A DNA stretch of 7,646 nt from Schlesneria sp. (lineage in GTDB: Bacteria > Planctomycetota > Planctomycetia > Planctomycetales > Planctomycetaceae): contig JANXOO010001082.1 in the NCBI GenBank assembly GCA_025353525.1, forward strand, positions 1 to 7,646. Reading direction: 5' to 3'. Position 1 is the first letter of the stretch. The number at the start of each line of letters is the position of its first letter. This document shows positions 1 to 5,734 of the stretch, in pieces. A program made the translations under genes and the position numbers. The notes under the pieces are model-generated. The model saw nothing but the letters and a program-made list of their open reading frames with translations, was not told the origin of the DNA and did not search any database.

Positions 1-183
1 CATAGCCGCGTTCTGCCGGGGCAGGGACATTGCGACCTGAAACAATGGGTTGGACTGTTGAAACAACAAGGGTATTCGCGGTGGCTGTCGCTCGAACTCT
101 TCCGCGAAGATTTATGGGCACGCGATCCGAAAGAAGTCGCTCGAACCGGACTCGAATCAATGAGGGCTTTCGTCGAGTCCTGA
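1..183 (+). CDS. Sugar phosphate isomerase/epimerase family protein, C-terminal fragment
   Basis: This is the 3' end of a gene that enters from the left edge; frame 1 is open from base 1 to the TGA at 181-183 and gives 60 residues. The pattern R-V-L-P-G-Q-G followed by D12-L13, then G-Y at 24-25 and the strand L-S-L-E-L-F (29-34), matches the end of the xylose-isomerase-like / AP-endonuclease-2 TIM-barrel family (sugar phosphate isomerases/epimerases, IolE-like). In that family the Glu on the last beta strand, here E32, usually binds the catalytic metal. The tail D-P-K-E-V-A-R (42-48) is also typical of the closing helix. The proteins are normally about 270-300 residues, so most of this one lies outside the window. 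The substrate cannot be inferred from the tail, and family members range from inositol metabolism to sugar epimerases. The family call is fairly secure. Confidence 0.72.
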   Translation, partial: HSRVLPGQGHCDLKQWVGLLKQQGYSRWLSLELFREDLWARDPKEVARTGLESMRAFVES

Positions 184-329
184 CGGAATAACGTCTCGAG
201 TCGACTGACGCCAGGTCACTCAAAGTGTTGGTGTCGAAATTACGCGTACACCGTTTTGGCGAAAATGGTTCCGCTGATGCCTGGACGCTTCCTGTGCTTC
301 GGCCAGTTCTGTCGAATACGCTCGACAAG

Positions 330-758
330 TCACTTCAACGACCCGGCGGAGACCGGTTTTCTGAATTGGGGCCAACGCGGAGGCGCGAAGACAAACGATA
401 ACGCGACCAGCAAGCCAAATGTGGAATAACCGACGATAAAGAACCATGGCGGCAGATCGTAAAAAAGCCAATCGTGGACGAGATTCGCGATGAATCCGCC
501 AGAGTAGGTTTCCTGGTGCGCGCTGTCCCTGAGTTGCTGTTCCCAAACTGTCAGCGGACAAGTGATTCCTGCCCATGATTCTGCAACAACGATGACGATC
601 ATCGTGAGGTGACCGCATCGCCACCAGAAGTTTCTGGCCCATGAATGCCGTAAGAAGACCCCTATCCAGGTCACCACCAGCCCAAACACTACGACCAGAA
701 CGTACGACATATGCACCAGGACAATGGCATCAGCAGCAAGCCGGTAAAAAAGCGGCAT
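330..758 (-). CDS. DUF2784 family small integral membrane protein
   Basis: A 142-residue protein of unknown function. The opening Y-R-L-A-A-D-A-I-V-L-V-H (5-16), the C-P-L-T motif at 67-70 followed by W-E (72-73), and the Y-S-G-G-F motif at 85-89 are the hallmarks of DUF2784 proteins, which are short multi-span membrane proteins. Hydrophobic segments lie at about 8-36, 50-66 and 105-125, suggesting three or four membrane passes in the inner membrane. The length is normal or slightly long for the family, and the arginine/lysine-rich tail is probably cytoplasmic. The start is supported by a good Shine-Dalgarno sequence (GAGGTGA) seven bases upstream. It stands alone, convergent with the epimerase-type gene and divergent from the fatty-acid cluster, so its neighbours say little about its job. 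No enzymatic function should be assumed. Confidence 0.85.
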   Translation of the reverse strand: MPLFYRLAADAIVLVHMSYVLVVVFGLVVTWIGVFLRHSWARNFWWRCGHLTMIVIVVAESWAGITCPLTVWEQQLRDSAHQETYSGGFIANLVHDWLFYDLPPWFFIVGYSTFGLLVALSFVFAPPRWPQFRKPVSAGSLK

Positions 759-764
759 GATTTA

Positions 765-771
765 TCACCTC
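765..771 (-). promoter_or_regulatory. Ribosome binding site of the DUF2784 gene
   Basis: Read on the minus strand the sequence is GAGGTGATAAATC followed by ATG. This is close to the ideal Shine-Dalgarno sequence with about seven bases between the AGGTG core and the start codon. It fixes the start of the DUF2784 gene at base 758. Confidence 0.6.
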
Positions 772-1081
772 GCAAATTGACACGACAGTTCTGTTAATCG
801 CCCGATTGATCGAGCCGATTTCTGATCGGCAGACTCATTCGCAAACTGACCCGACCGTTGAACGTATTGACGGCTTTATTCGTAGCAGATCGTCAGACGC
901 GTGAAAATGTATGCCGAGTGGCACTCTGAAAGTTAACATTGGTGAAAGCTGCTCGAATAACCGCTTGTCTGCGATGACGACAGCGAAATACTTTTATTGT
1001 GAAGTCGAAAGCGAACAGGTCGCGCACGTCACCGTTTCCTTTTTGTTCAGGCTGTCAAATGCAATCTCAGATTCGAACCGG
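772..1081. other. Divergent intergenic region between the DUF2784 gene and the fatty-acid cluster
   Basis: About 310 bases without a convincing gene. It should hold the promoters of the leftward DUF2784 gene and the rightward acyl-CoA ligase cluster. TTGACA at 777-782 and TTGAAC at 858-863 look like -35 boxes, but neither has a good -10 box at 16-18 bases, so I do not call a promoter. One perfect hairpin lies at 814-830. An 80-codon open frame beginning at 911 crosses the ligase start and has no protein-like features, so I leave it out. Confidence 0.5.
814..830. repeat. Short perfect inverted repeat in the divergent region
   Basis: GCCGAT at 814-819 and ATCGGC at 825-830 form a six-base-pair stem with a TTCTG loop. 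There is no T-run after it on either strand, so it does not look like a terminator. Its place between two divergent genes would suit an operator or a leader hairpin, but nothing else supports a role. Confidence 0.35.
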
Positions 1082-1085
1082 GGAG
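1082..1085 (+). promoter_or_regulatory. Ribosome binding site of the acyl-CoA ligase gene
   Basis: GGGGAG ends at 1085 and lies seven bases ahead of the ATG at 1093. It supports this start rather than any internal methionine. Confidence 0.55.
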
Positions 1086-1092
1086 ATCCATC

Positions 1093-2787
1093 ATGTCCGT
1101 TGCATTGGTTGCAAGAGGAGTCATACCTGAAGGATCTGCGACACCGTGGCTGAAACACTATCCCCGGTGTACTCCACCTCATCTCGAATATCCCGATGAG
1201 CCTGTCTGGTGGCTGCTGGAGCAATCAGCCCGCCTGTTTCCTGATCGAGATGCGATTCGGTATTTTCGTCAATCGATCACATACGCCGAGCTGTTCGAGC
1301 GAGCTCGCAAGGCAGCACAGTTGTTTCGATCGCTTGGAGTGAAACCTGGCGACCGGATCGGTTTACTTCTTCCCAATATACCTGAGTACCTGATTGCCGC
1401 TTACGGAGCCTGGATGGCGGGCGCCCTGGTCGTTTCGCTCAGCCCGATGTCGGTCACTGTAGAGATCGATGACCTTCTGCGGACTACCGGTTGCAACGTT
1501 GTCGTATGCCTGGACCTTCTGGCGCCGCTTGTAAAAAAATGCTCCTGTCGCCCGGCGCATCTGTTGACGTGTTCCATCGCCGCACGGTTGCCAACGTTTC
1601 AGGGTCTTGTGTACAGGGCGATGAATCTGAACCGGAACGGCTTGCACATCGGTTCGCACGCAACGACGCGAGATTTCATTGCAGAACTGATGAAGGTCGC
1701 CCCGATCTTAATGCCGATCCGATGCGAGTCGAAGTCTCCGGCGTACATCCTTCCGACGGGTGGCACGACGGGTCGCCCCAAGGCGGTGACACTCTCACAC
1801 GCGAATTTGATCGCGAATGCCCTGCAAATTAAAGCCTGGTGTGGAAACCGCACGGGTCGAGACACATTTCTGGCGGTAGTCCCGTTCTTTCACAGCTATG
1901 GATTATCAACCTGCGGGACCGCCGGAATCGCGATGGCCGCAACACTTGTACTGCACCATCGTTTCAATCCTGAAACTATTCTGGATCTGATCGAATCGAC
2001 GCGACCCAGCGTTTTTCCTGCCGTTCCCGCGATGCTGCATGCGCTGAACCAGCACTTGCGAGACGCAAAACGTCAACGTGACGTTCGCTCGTTAATGTGG
2101 GTGATTTCCGGAGGCGCACCGCTGATGCCGGCAACGGCGATCGAATTTGCTCGATTCACGGGGGCGAAAGTCGTCGAAGGGTTCGGATTGTCTGAATGCA
2201 GTCCTGTCACACATGCCGGACCTCTCGACGGAAGTGAACGTCCGGGAACGATCGGAATGCCCCTTCCTGATACGGATGCGCTGATTGTTGACGCAGAGAC
2301 GGGATGCGAAACGGTAGCAACAGGTGAGGTCGGGGAACTGATTGTTCGCGGCCCGCAGGTAATGCTGGGGTACTGGAACGATCCGGTCGAGACCGCTCGG
2401 ATTCTCCGCAACGGGTGGCTCTATACAGGCGATCTTGCCACTCAGGACGCTGACGGTTTCTTCAAAATCGTCGATCGCAAGAAGGATCTCATCATTACGA
2501 GTGGATTCAACGTTTATCCCAACGATGTCGAATTCGTTTTGAAAGAGTATCCCGATGTCAAGGACGCTGCTGTCATCGGAGTTCCCGATATTCAGCGAGG
2601 TGAAATCGTCAAGGCAGTCGTGGTCGTCACCAACGCTGCACGATTCGACCGGGAGCGATTTGTCAGATTTATGAAGGATAATCTGTCGCACCACAAGGTA
2701 CCGCGCATTGTCGAAATCGTCGAAGGTGACCTGCCGCGCAACTTCCTTGGCAAAGTATTGAGGCGAACATTGAAAAAACAGTTGTAG
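1093..2787 (+). CDS. Long-chain fatty acid--CoA ligase, FadD-like (AMP-forming)
   Basis: A complete 564-residue member of the ANL adenylate-forming family. It should activate a fatty acid with ATP to the acyl-adenylate and then pass it to coenzyme A in the cytoplasm or at the membrane face. The phosphate loop T-G-G-T-T-G-R-P-K is at 222-230, with the TGG form seen in E. coli FadD. P-F-F-H-S-Y-G is at 264-270, E-G-F-G-L-S-E at 362-368 and Y-T-G-D-L at 444-448. The hinge D-R-K-K-D begins at D461 and is followed by the FadD-like S-G-F-N-V-Y-P-N-D-V-E (470-480). The adenylation lysine is K554 in the C-terminal P-R-N-F-L-G-K. All core motifs are intact and the length is normal (FadD is 561 residues), so the enzyme is probably active. 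The N-terminal P-W-L-K-H-Y-P (18-24) is also typical of long-chain ligases. It leads a cluster with a broken FadB/FadJ-like gene and an acyl-CoA dehydrogenase. Chain-length preference cannot be read from sequence, and a medium-chain ligase is possible. Confidence 0.9.
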   Translation: MSVALVARGVIPEGSATPWLKHYPRCTPPHLEYPDEPVWWLLEQSARLFPDRDAIRYFRQSITYAELFERARKAAQLFRSLGVKPGDRIGLLLPNIPEYLIAAYGAWMAGALVVSLSPMSVTVEIDDLLRTTGCNVVVCLDLLAPLVKKCSCRPAHLLTCSIAARLPTFQGLVYRAMNLNRNGLHIGSHATTRDFIAELMKVAPILMPIRCESKSPAYILPTGGTTGRPKAVTLSHANLIANALQIKAWCGNRTGRDTFLAVVPFFHSYGLSTCGTAGIAMAATLVLHHRFNPETILDLIESTRPSVFPAVPAMLHALNQHLRDAKRQRDVRSLMWVISGGAPLMPATAIEFARFTGAKVVEGFGLSECSPVTHAGPLDGSERPGTIGMPLPDTDALIVDAETGCETVATGEVGELIVRGPQVMLGYWNDPVETARILRNGWLYTGDLATQDADGFFKIVDRKKDLIITSGFNVYPNDVEFVLKEYPDVKDAAVIGVPDIQRGEIVKAVVVVTNAARFDRERFVRFMKDNLSHHKVPRIVEIVEGDLPRNFLGKVLRRTLKKQL

Positions 2788-2830
2788 AGCGCATTGCGGG
2801 CTGCACTCCGGTCGCCATGCGCCTTACTGA

Positions 2831-2835
2831 AGGAG
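2831..2835 (+). promoter_or_regulatory. Ribosome binding site deciding the start of the FadB/FadJ-like remnant
   Basis: AGGAG stands six bases before the ATG at 2842. The same frame is open back to a TTG at 2794, but that codon lies only seven bases after the ligase stop, lacks a good ribosome binding site, and would add 16 residues unlike any crotonase start. The ATG at 2842 is therefore preferred. Confidence 0.6.
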
Positions 2836-2841
2836 CAAGCA

Positions 2842-3495
2842 ATGAATCAACTGCACCTGACGAACTTCAATATCCAACGCGATTCTCGTGGTGTGCTGAC
2901 TGCAATTCTGAATGTCGCAAATCGATTAATGAACGTTATTGACGAGAGCGTTCTACAGGATCTGGACGAGCTGCTGCTCGCGGTTGAGCAGGAGCAACAA
3001 GTGGCGGACATCGTTTTTTCAGGTGGCAAATACCCCGTGCTGGCTTCAATCTCTGAGGGTCTGGCAAGACAGCCTGAAATCGGTTTTGTCGTCGAACTGG
3101 AAGAATCTGGCTGGCTGAATTCAACCGAAACAGACTGCAGCCTGTCGGGACTTTACGTGCAGCATAAACGGGATCGCAAACCGGTAATGTGGATACAAAC
3201 AGCTTTTGCAAAACCACGGCGAATCAAAATAATCGGTATTTCCGGCGGCGGTGTGATGGGAGCAGGGATCGCTCATTGGGCCTCGACACGCGGTTTCGAT
3301 GTCGTATTGAAAGATGACAACTCAGACCGGCGCGGTTTATGTCTCTCGCGCATTTTGAAAATGTTTGAAGAATCGGTCACAAGGCCTTCGCTCACCGTCA
3401 GCGATGCCGCTGCAAAATATGGAACGATTACCACCACGACCGACCGGGAATCGTTTGCCGATGCAGACCTTGTCATTGAAGCGGCCACCGATTGA
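2842..3495 (+). CDS. Truncated FadB/FadJ-like enoyl-CoA hydratase / 3-hydroxyacyl-CoA dehydrogenase (probably non-functional remnant)
   Basis: The open frame gives 217 residues, against roughly 700-730 for the bifunctional beta-oxidation protein. Residues about 17-62 look like the first strands of a crotonase (enoyl-CoA hydratase) domain, ending in V-F-S-G-G-K where the family normally continues to the oxyanion and catalytic region. That region is absent, and the sequence resumes with what looks like the end of the crotonase domain and the linker (about 80-125). A Rossmann NAD-binding domain follows, with G-I-S-G-G-G-V-M-G-A-G-I-A at 132-144 (G135, G137 and G140 fit GxGxxG). It runs to D-L-V-I-E-A-A-T-D (209-217) and stops. 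The dehydrogenase catalytic residues and the C-terminal domain are missing. Out-of-frame relics follow the stop. The simplest reading is an internal in-frame deletion of the hydratase core plus a premature end, leaving no hydratase or dehydrogenase activity. The start has a good ribosome binding site, so a fragment could still be translated. That it is a decayed gene is an inference; the homology of the NAD-binding part is clear. Confidence 0.75.
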   Translation: MNQLHLTNFNIQRDSRGVLTAILNVANRLMNVIDESVLQDLDELLLAVEQEQQVADIVFSGGKYPVLASISEGLARQPEIGFVVELEESGWLNSTETDCSLSGLYVQHKRDRKPVMWIQTAFAKPRRIKIIGISGGGVMGAGIAHWASTRGFDVVLKDDNSDRRGLCLSRILKMFEESVTRPSLTVSDAAAKYGTITTTTDRESFADADLVIEAATD

Positions 3496-3609
3496 ATGGA
3501 GGTTTTTTACGAGCATTCGACGATGTAGTCGTCCGATGTCAACGAAAGTAGAAATACCATTGATTTCCCGAGTCTCGATGCCGACCGGATTTGACAGTTG
3601 GTTCTGACA
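3496..3609 (+). pseudogene. Out-of-frame relics of the 3-hydroxyacyl-CoA dehydrogenase domain
   Basis: After the stop at 3493-3495 the family would continue with a VF-x-A-(L/F)-DD-V-V-R-P segment, then A-S-N-T-S-T-I-P-I-S-R and P-x-R-F-x-G-x-H-F. Similar pieces occur here in other frames. The frame beginning at base 3495 gives F-L-R-A-F-D-D-V-V-V-R. The frame beginning at 3497 gives R-P, then E-I-P-L-I-S-R-V-S-M-P-T-G-F-D-S-W-F, ending at a TGA at 3608. The order and spacing fit the family, which suggests small insertions and deletions in a once continuous dehydrogenase domain. A weaker trace (V-E-F-S-T-E-T-A-R-S-T) may reach about 3663. The matches are short and made by eye, so the call is moderate. 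The remaining C-terminal part of the dehydrogenase is simply absent. Confidence 0.5.
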
Positions 3610-3663
3610 CGACTGGTGTTCCGTTGCGGATGTCGAATTCAGCACAGAAACTGCGAGGTCAAC

Positions 3664-5634
3664 ATGATCGCCAAAACGAAGGAATCGCTGATTACCGAGG
3701 GGTCCGACCGTGGTGATCAAGCGACATCGGACGCACAACGGCCCCCGGCTGCCAGCGTTTCGTTTGCCGAAACGGCCTTGCGGCTTGGTGGTAAAAGCGA
3801 TGAAGAAGTCCGACGGATCGGGGCTATCGACAGGGCTGACGACCGTGTTGAATCTCTGTTTCAACGACAACATCAGACGTCAAACAGTCCGATCCACAGG
3901 GCTGTGTGGGGTGCGAGTGTTCCCGTTGACGAATTCATCGCTTCAGCCCCTCCGCCGTTGCCGCGTTCCGAACGCGTCATGCGGGATTCGCTACAGATCA
4001 TCGAAGTGCATCTTTACAACCGGTCGTTGTACGATCATCAAGGAAAAATTCAGGAAACGGTGCTTCACGACTTGGGTCGGGCTGGTTATTGGGGACTGCT
4101 CGTCGATCAGGAGTACGGCGGTACCGGTGCGACCTTTTCACAATTCGCAACATTCCTCACGACCGTAGCTCAATACGATCCGACAATCGCCGGATTGGCT
4201 TCCGTTCACGGTTGCATCGGCGCGGTTGATCCGCTTCAAACTTTCGGGTCGACGGAACAAAAACAGCGGTTCCTTCCGGCACTTGCCAGCGGCGAGAGGT
4301 TATCTGCGTTCGCCTTGACCGAACCGTGTGCGGGTTCAGATTTAACGGCGCTTCGAACGATCGCCGTCAAAGACGGGCCGACATACCGCGTTACCGGCGA
4401 GAAACTGTTTATTACAAATGTGGCACCAGGGCGCACAATCGGGCTGGTTTGTCTGATCGATGACAAGCCCGCTGTTTTGATTGTCGATCTTCCCGATCAC
4501 GAGAGCGAATCGTTTCAATTGAAAAACTATGGCCTGCATGCCTTGAAACACGCACACAACAGGGGAATCATTTTCAAGGATTGTCGTGTGCCTGTCAGTA
4601 ATCTGCTCGATCCACAGGATGGGGACGGATTGAGTATCGCCTATCACGGCTTGAACCGTGGAAGGGTCGCATTGTGCGCGAATTCAGCCGGAACAATGCG
4701 GTTAATGCTTGCCAATATGATTCCGTGGAGCGGCTTTCGAAAAACGTATGGACAGCAGATCGGAACGCGGGAACTCGTTCTGCGCCGACTCGGACACCTT
4801 GCCGGCCTGATCGTCGCCTGCGATGCGCTGACCCGATGGACGGCCTGCCTGCTCGACAACGGCTATCGTGGTGAAATGGAATGTATCATCGCGAAAGTCT
4901 TCGGCAGCGAATCGCTCAAGGAGGCTGCAATCGAACTGTTCATGAAATCGCACGGCGGAAGATCGTTTTTGCATGGCCATCTGTTCGGGGATAACGTTCA
5001 TGAATTTCTGGCACCGTGTATCTATGAGGGCGAAGGCGAAATGCTGGGAATGGCGTTTTTCAAGTCGCTCGTCAAACGTCACGGCCGCGAATACTTCGAA
5101 CCGATTGGAATGGCGCTGTCCAGACAAGGGATTTCGAAACCGAATCTCGCCAATCCAGCGCATTTGTGGGCGTTGAAAGGTCCGCTGATGAACTACGGAA
5201 AGTGGTTTTTCGGTCGTGAACTGCATCGCGCTCACTACGAGTTGCCAAAAATGCCGCAACAGTTGCACGAGCACGCCTGTTTCGCCGCCGCATGGCTGCA
5301 AAACAGTGCTCTGAAAATAAGCGGCATCATGCGGAAATTTCAGCTTGGACTGGCCGATCGACAGTGCCGAATGGCGGAGGCGTCGTCTCAAGTCCAACTC
5401 GCAACAGTCATCCTTTGCACGAGTCTTTACGCAAGTGGGCAGTCAGACGACGTTGTCAGGGACGCTGCTGACACGATTTGCCATGAACTTCGACGACGGC
5501 TTGAAGGTGGCTTGCCGACGGATCGCTATTTCAAACGCGTTACGAAATTGGGTGAAGCGGTGTTTGAAGGGCGTTTTCCTGACATCGACGACACACCGCG
5601 TGCGGCACTGTTGATGCCCTATCTGAATCAGTGA
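3664..5634 (+). CDS. Acyl-CoA dehydrogenase, long form with N- and C-terminal extensions
   Basis: A 656-residue flavoprotein that should oxidise acyl-CoA to trans-2-enoyl-CoA, passing electrons to an electron-transfer flavoprotein or similar carrier. The start is the ATG at 3664, with GAGG five bases ahead; the frame is open back to a TTG at 3598, but that stretch overlaps the dehydrogenase relic and looks non-coding. Residues 1-30 are polar and probably disordered, and 31-105 form an extension not present in short acyl-CoA dehydrogenases. The conserved core begins near 110, with G-Y-W-G-L-L-V-D-Q-E-Y-G-G-T-G (141-155). The FAD/substrate signature A-L-T-E-P-C-A-G-S-D-L-T-A is at 217-229 and G-E-K-L-F-I-T-N at 245-252. 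The second signature region, S-H-G-G-R-S-F, is at 429-435. The likely catalytic base is E455 in I-Y-E-G (453-456). About 175 further residues (482-656) are mainly helical, comparable to the C-terminal domain of VLCAD/ACAD9-type enzymes, which helps dimerise and bind membranes. The enzyme appears intact and follows the broken FadB/FadJ-like gene in the same cluster. Confidence 0.88.
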   Translation: MIAKTKESLITEGSDRGDQATSDAQRPPAASVSFAETALRLGGKSDEEVRRIGAIDRADDRVESLFQRQHQTSNSPIHRAVWGASVPVDEFIASAPPPLPRSERVMRDSLQIIEVHLYNRSLYDHQGKIQETVLHDLGRAGYWGLLVDQEYGGTGATFSQFATFLTTVAQYDPTIAGLASVHGCIGAVDPLQTFGSTEQKQRFLPALASGERLSAFALTEPCAGSDLTALRTIAVKDGPTYRVTGEKLFITNVAPGRTIGLVCLIDDKPAVLIVDLPDHESESFQLKNYGLHALKHAHNRGIIFKDCRVPVSNLLDPQDGDGLSIAYHGLNRGRVALCANSAGTMRLMLANMIPWSGFRKTYGQQIGTRELVLRRLGHLAGLIVACDALTRWTACLLDNGYRGEMECIIAKVFGSESLKEAAIELFMKSHGGRSFLHGHLFGDNVHEFLAPCIYEGEGEMLGMAFFKSLVKRHGREYFEPIGMALSRQGISKPNLANPAHLWALKGPLMNYGKWFFGRELHRAHYELPKMPQQLHEHACFAAAWLQNSALKISGIMRKFQLGLADRQCRMAEASSQVQLATVILCTSLYASGQSDDVVRDAADTICHELRRRLEGGLPTDRYFKRVTKLGEAVFEGRFPDIDDTPRAALLMPYLNQ

Positions 5635-5682
5635 TGGATCGGACGGGCTCATCTGTTTTGGCAATCGTTCACCAATGAAATT

Positions 5683-5716
5683 GCCCCTGCCTGACCGATC
5701 GCGGACAAGCAGGGGC
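5683..5716. terminator. Hairpin between convergent genes, possible shared terminator
   Basis: GCCCCTGC (5683-5690) pairs perfectly with GCAGGGGC (5709-5716) in an eight-base-pair GC-rich stem. The 18-base loop can form a further small CCG/CGG stem. It lies in the 100-base gap between the acyl-CoA dehydrogenase and the protease gene, which point at each other. The tail is not a clean T-run on the plus strand and only AATTTCATT on the minus strand, so it is a weak intrinsic terminator at best. Confidence 0.5.
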
Positions 5717-5734
5717 TGGTCATTCGACATCATT

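Noticed and set aside
230..257. Possible terminator (GGTGT/ACACC stem followed by TTTT) after the epimerase-type gene
   Set aside because: The stem is only five base pairs with a 13-base loop and the T-run is four bases, too weak to call.
777..890. -35-like boxes TTGACA and TTGAAC in the divergent region
   Set aside because: No acceptable -10 box lies at 16-18 bases from either, so a promoter call would be guesswork.
911..1153. An 80-codon plus-strand open frame ahead of the ligase
   Set aside because: It overlaps the ligase start in another frame and lacks a clear ribosome binding site or protein-like pattern.
2092..2694. A 200-codon minus-strand open frame inside the acyl-CoA ligase gene
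   Set aside because: It covers the conserved ligase motifs on the other strand, and its own translation is unlike a protein family.
3519..3533. GACGA/TCGTC inverted repeat behind the broken FadB/FadJ-like gene
   Set aside because: It falls within decayed coding sequence and a five-base stem is expected by chance.
4702..5397. A 231-codon open frame on the minus strand inside the acyl-CoA dehydrogenase gene
   Set aside because: It lies entirely antisense to a strongly supported enzyme gene and its translation has no recognisable domain. Long antisense frames are expected where codon use favours G or C at third positions.
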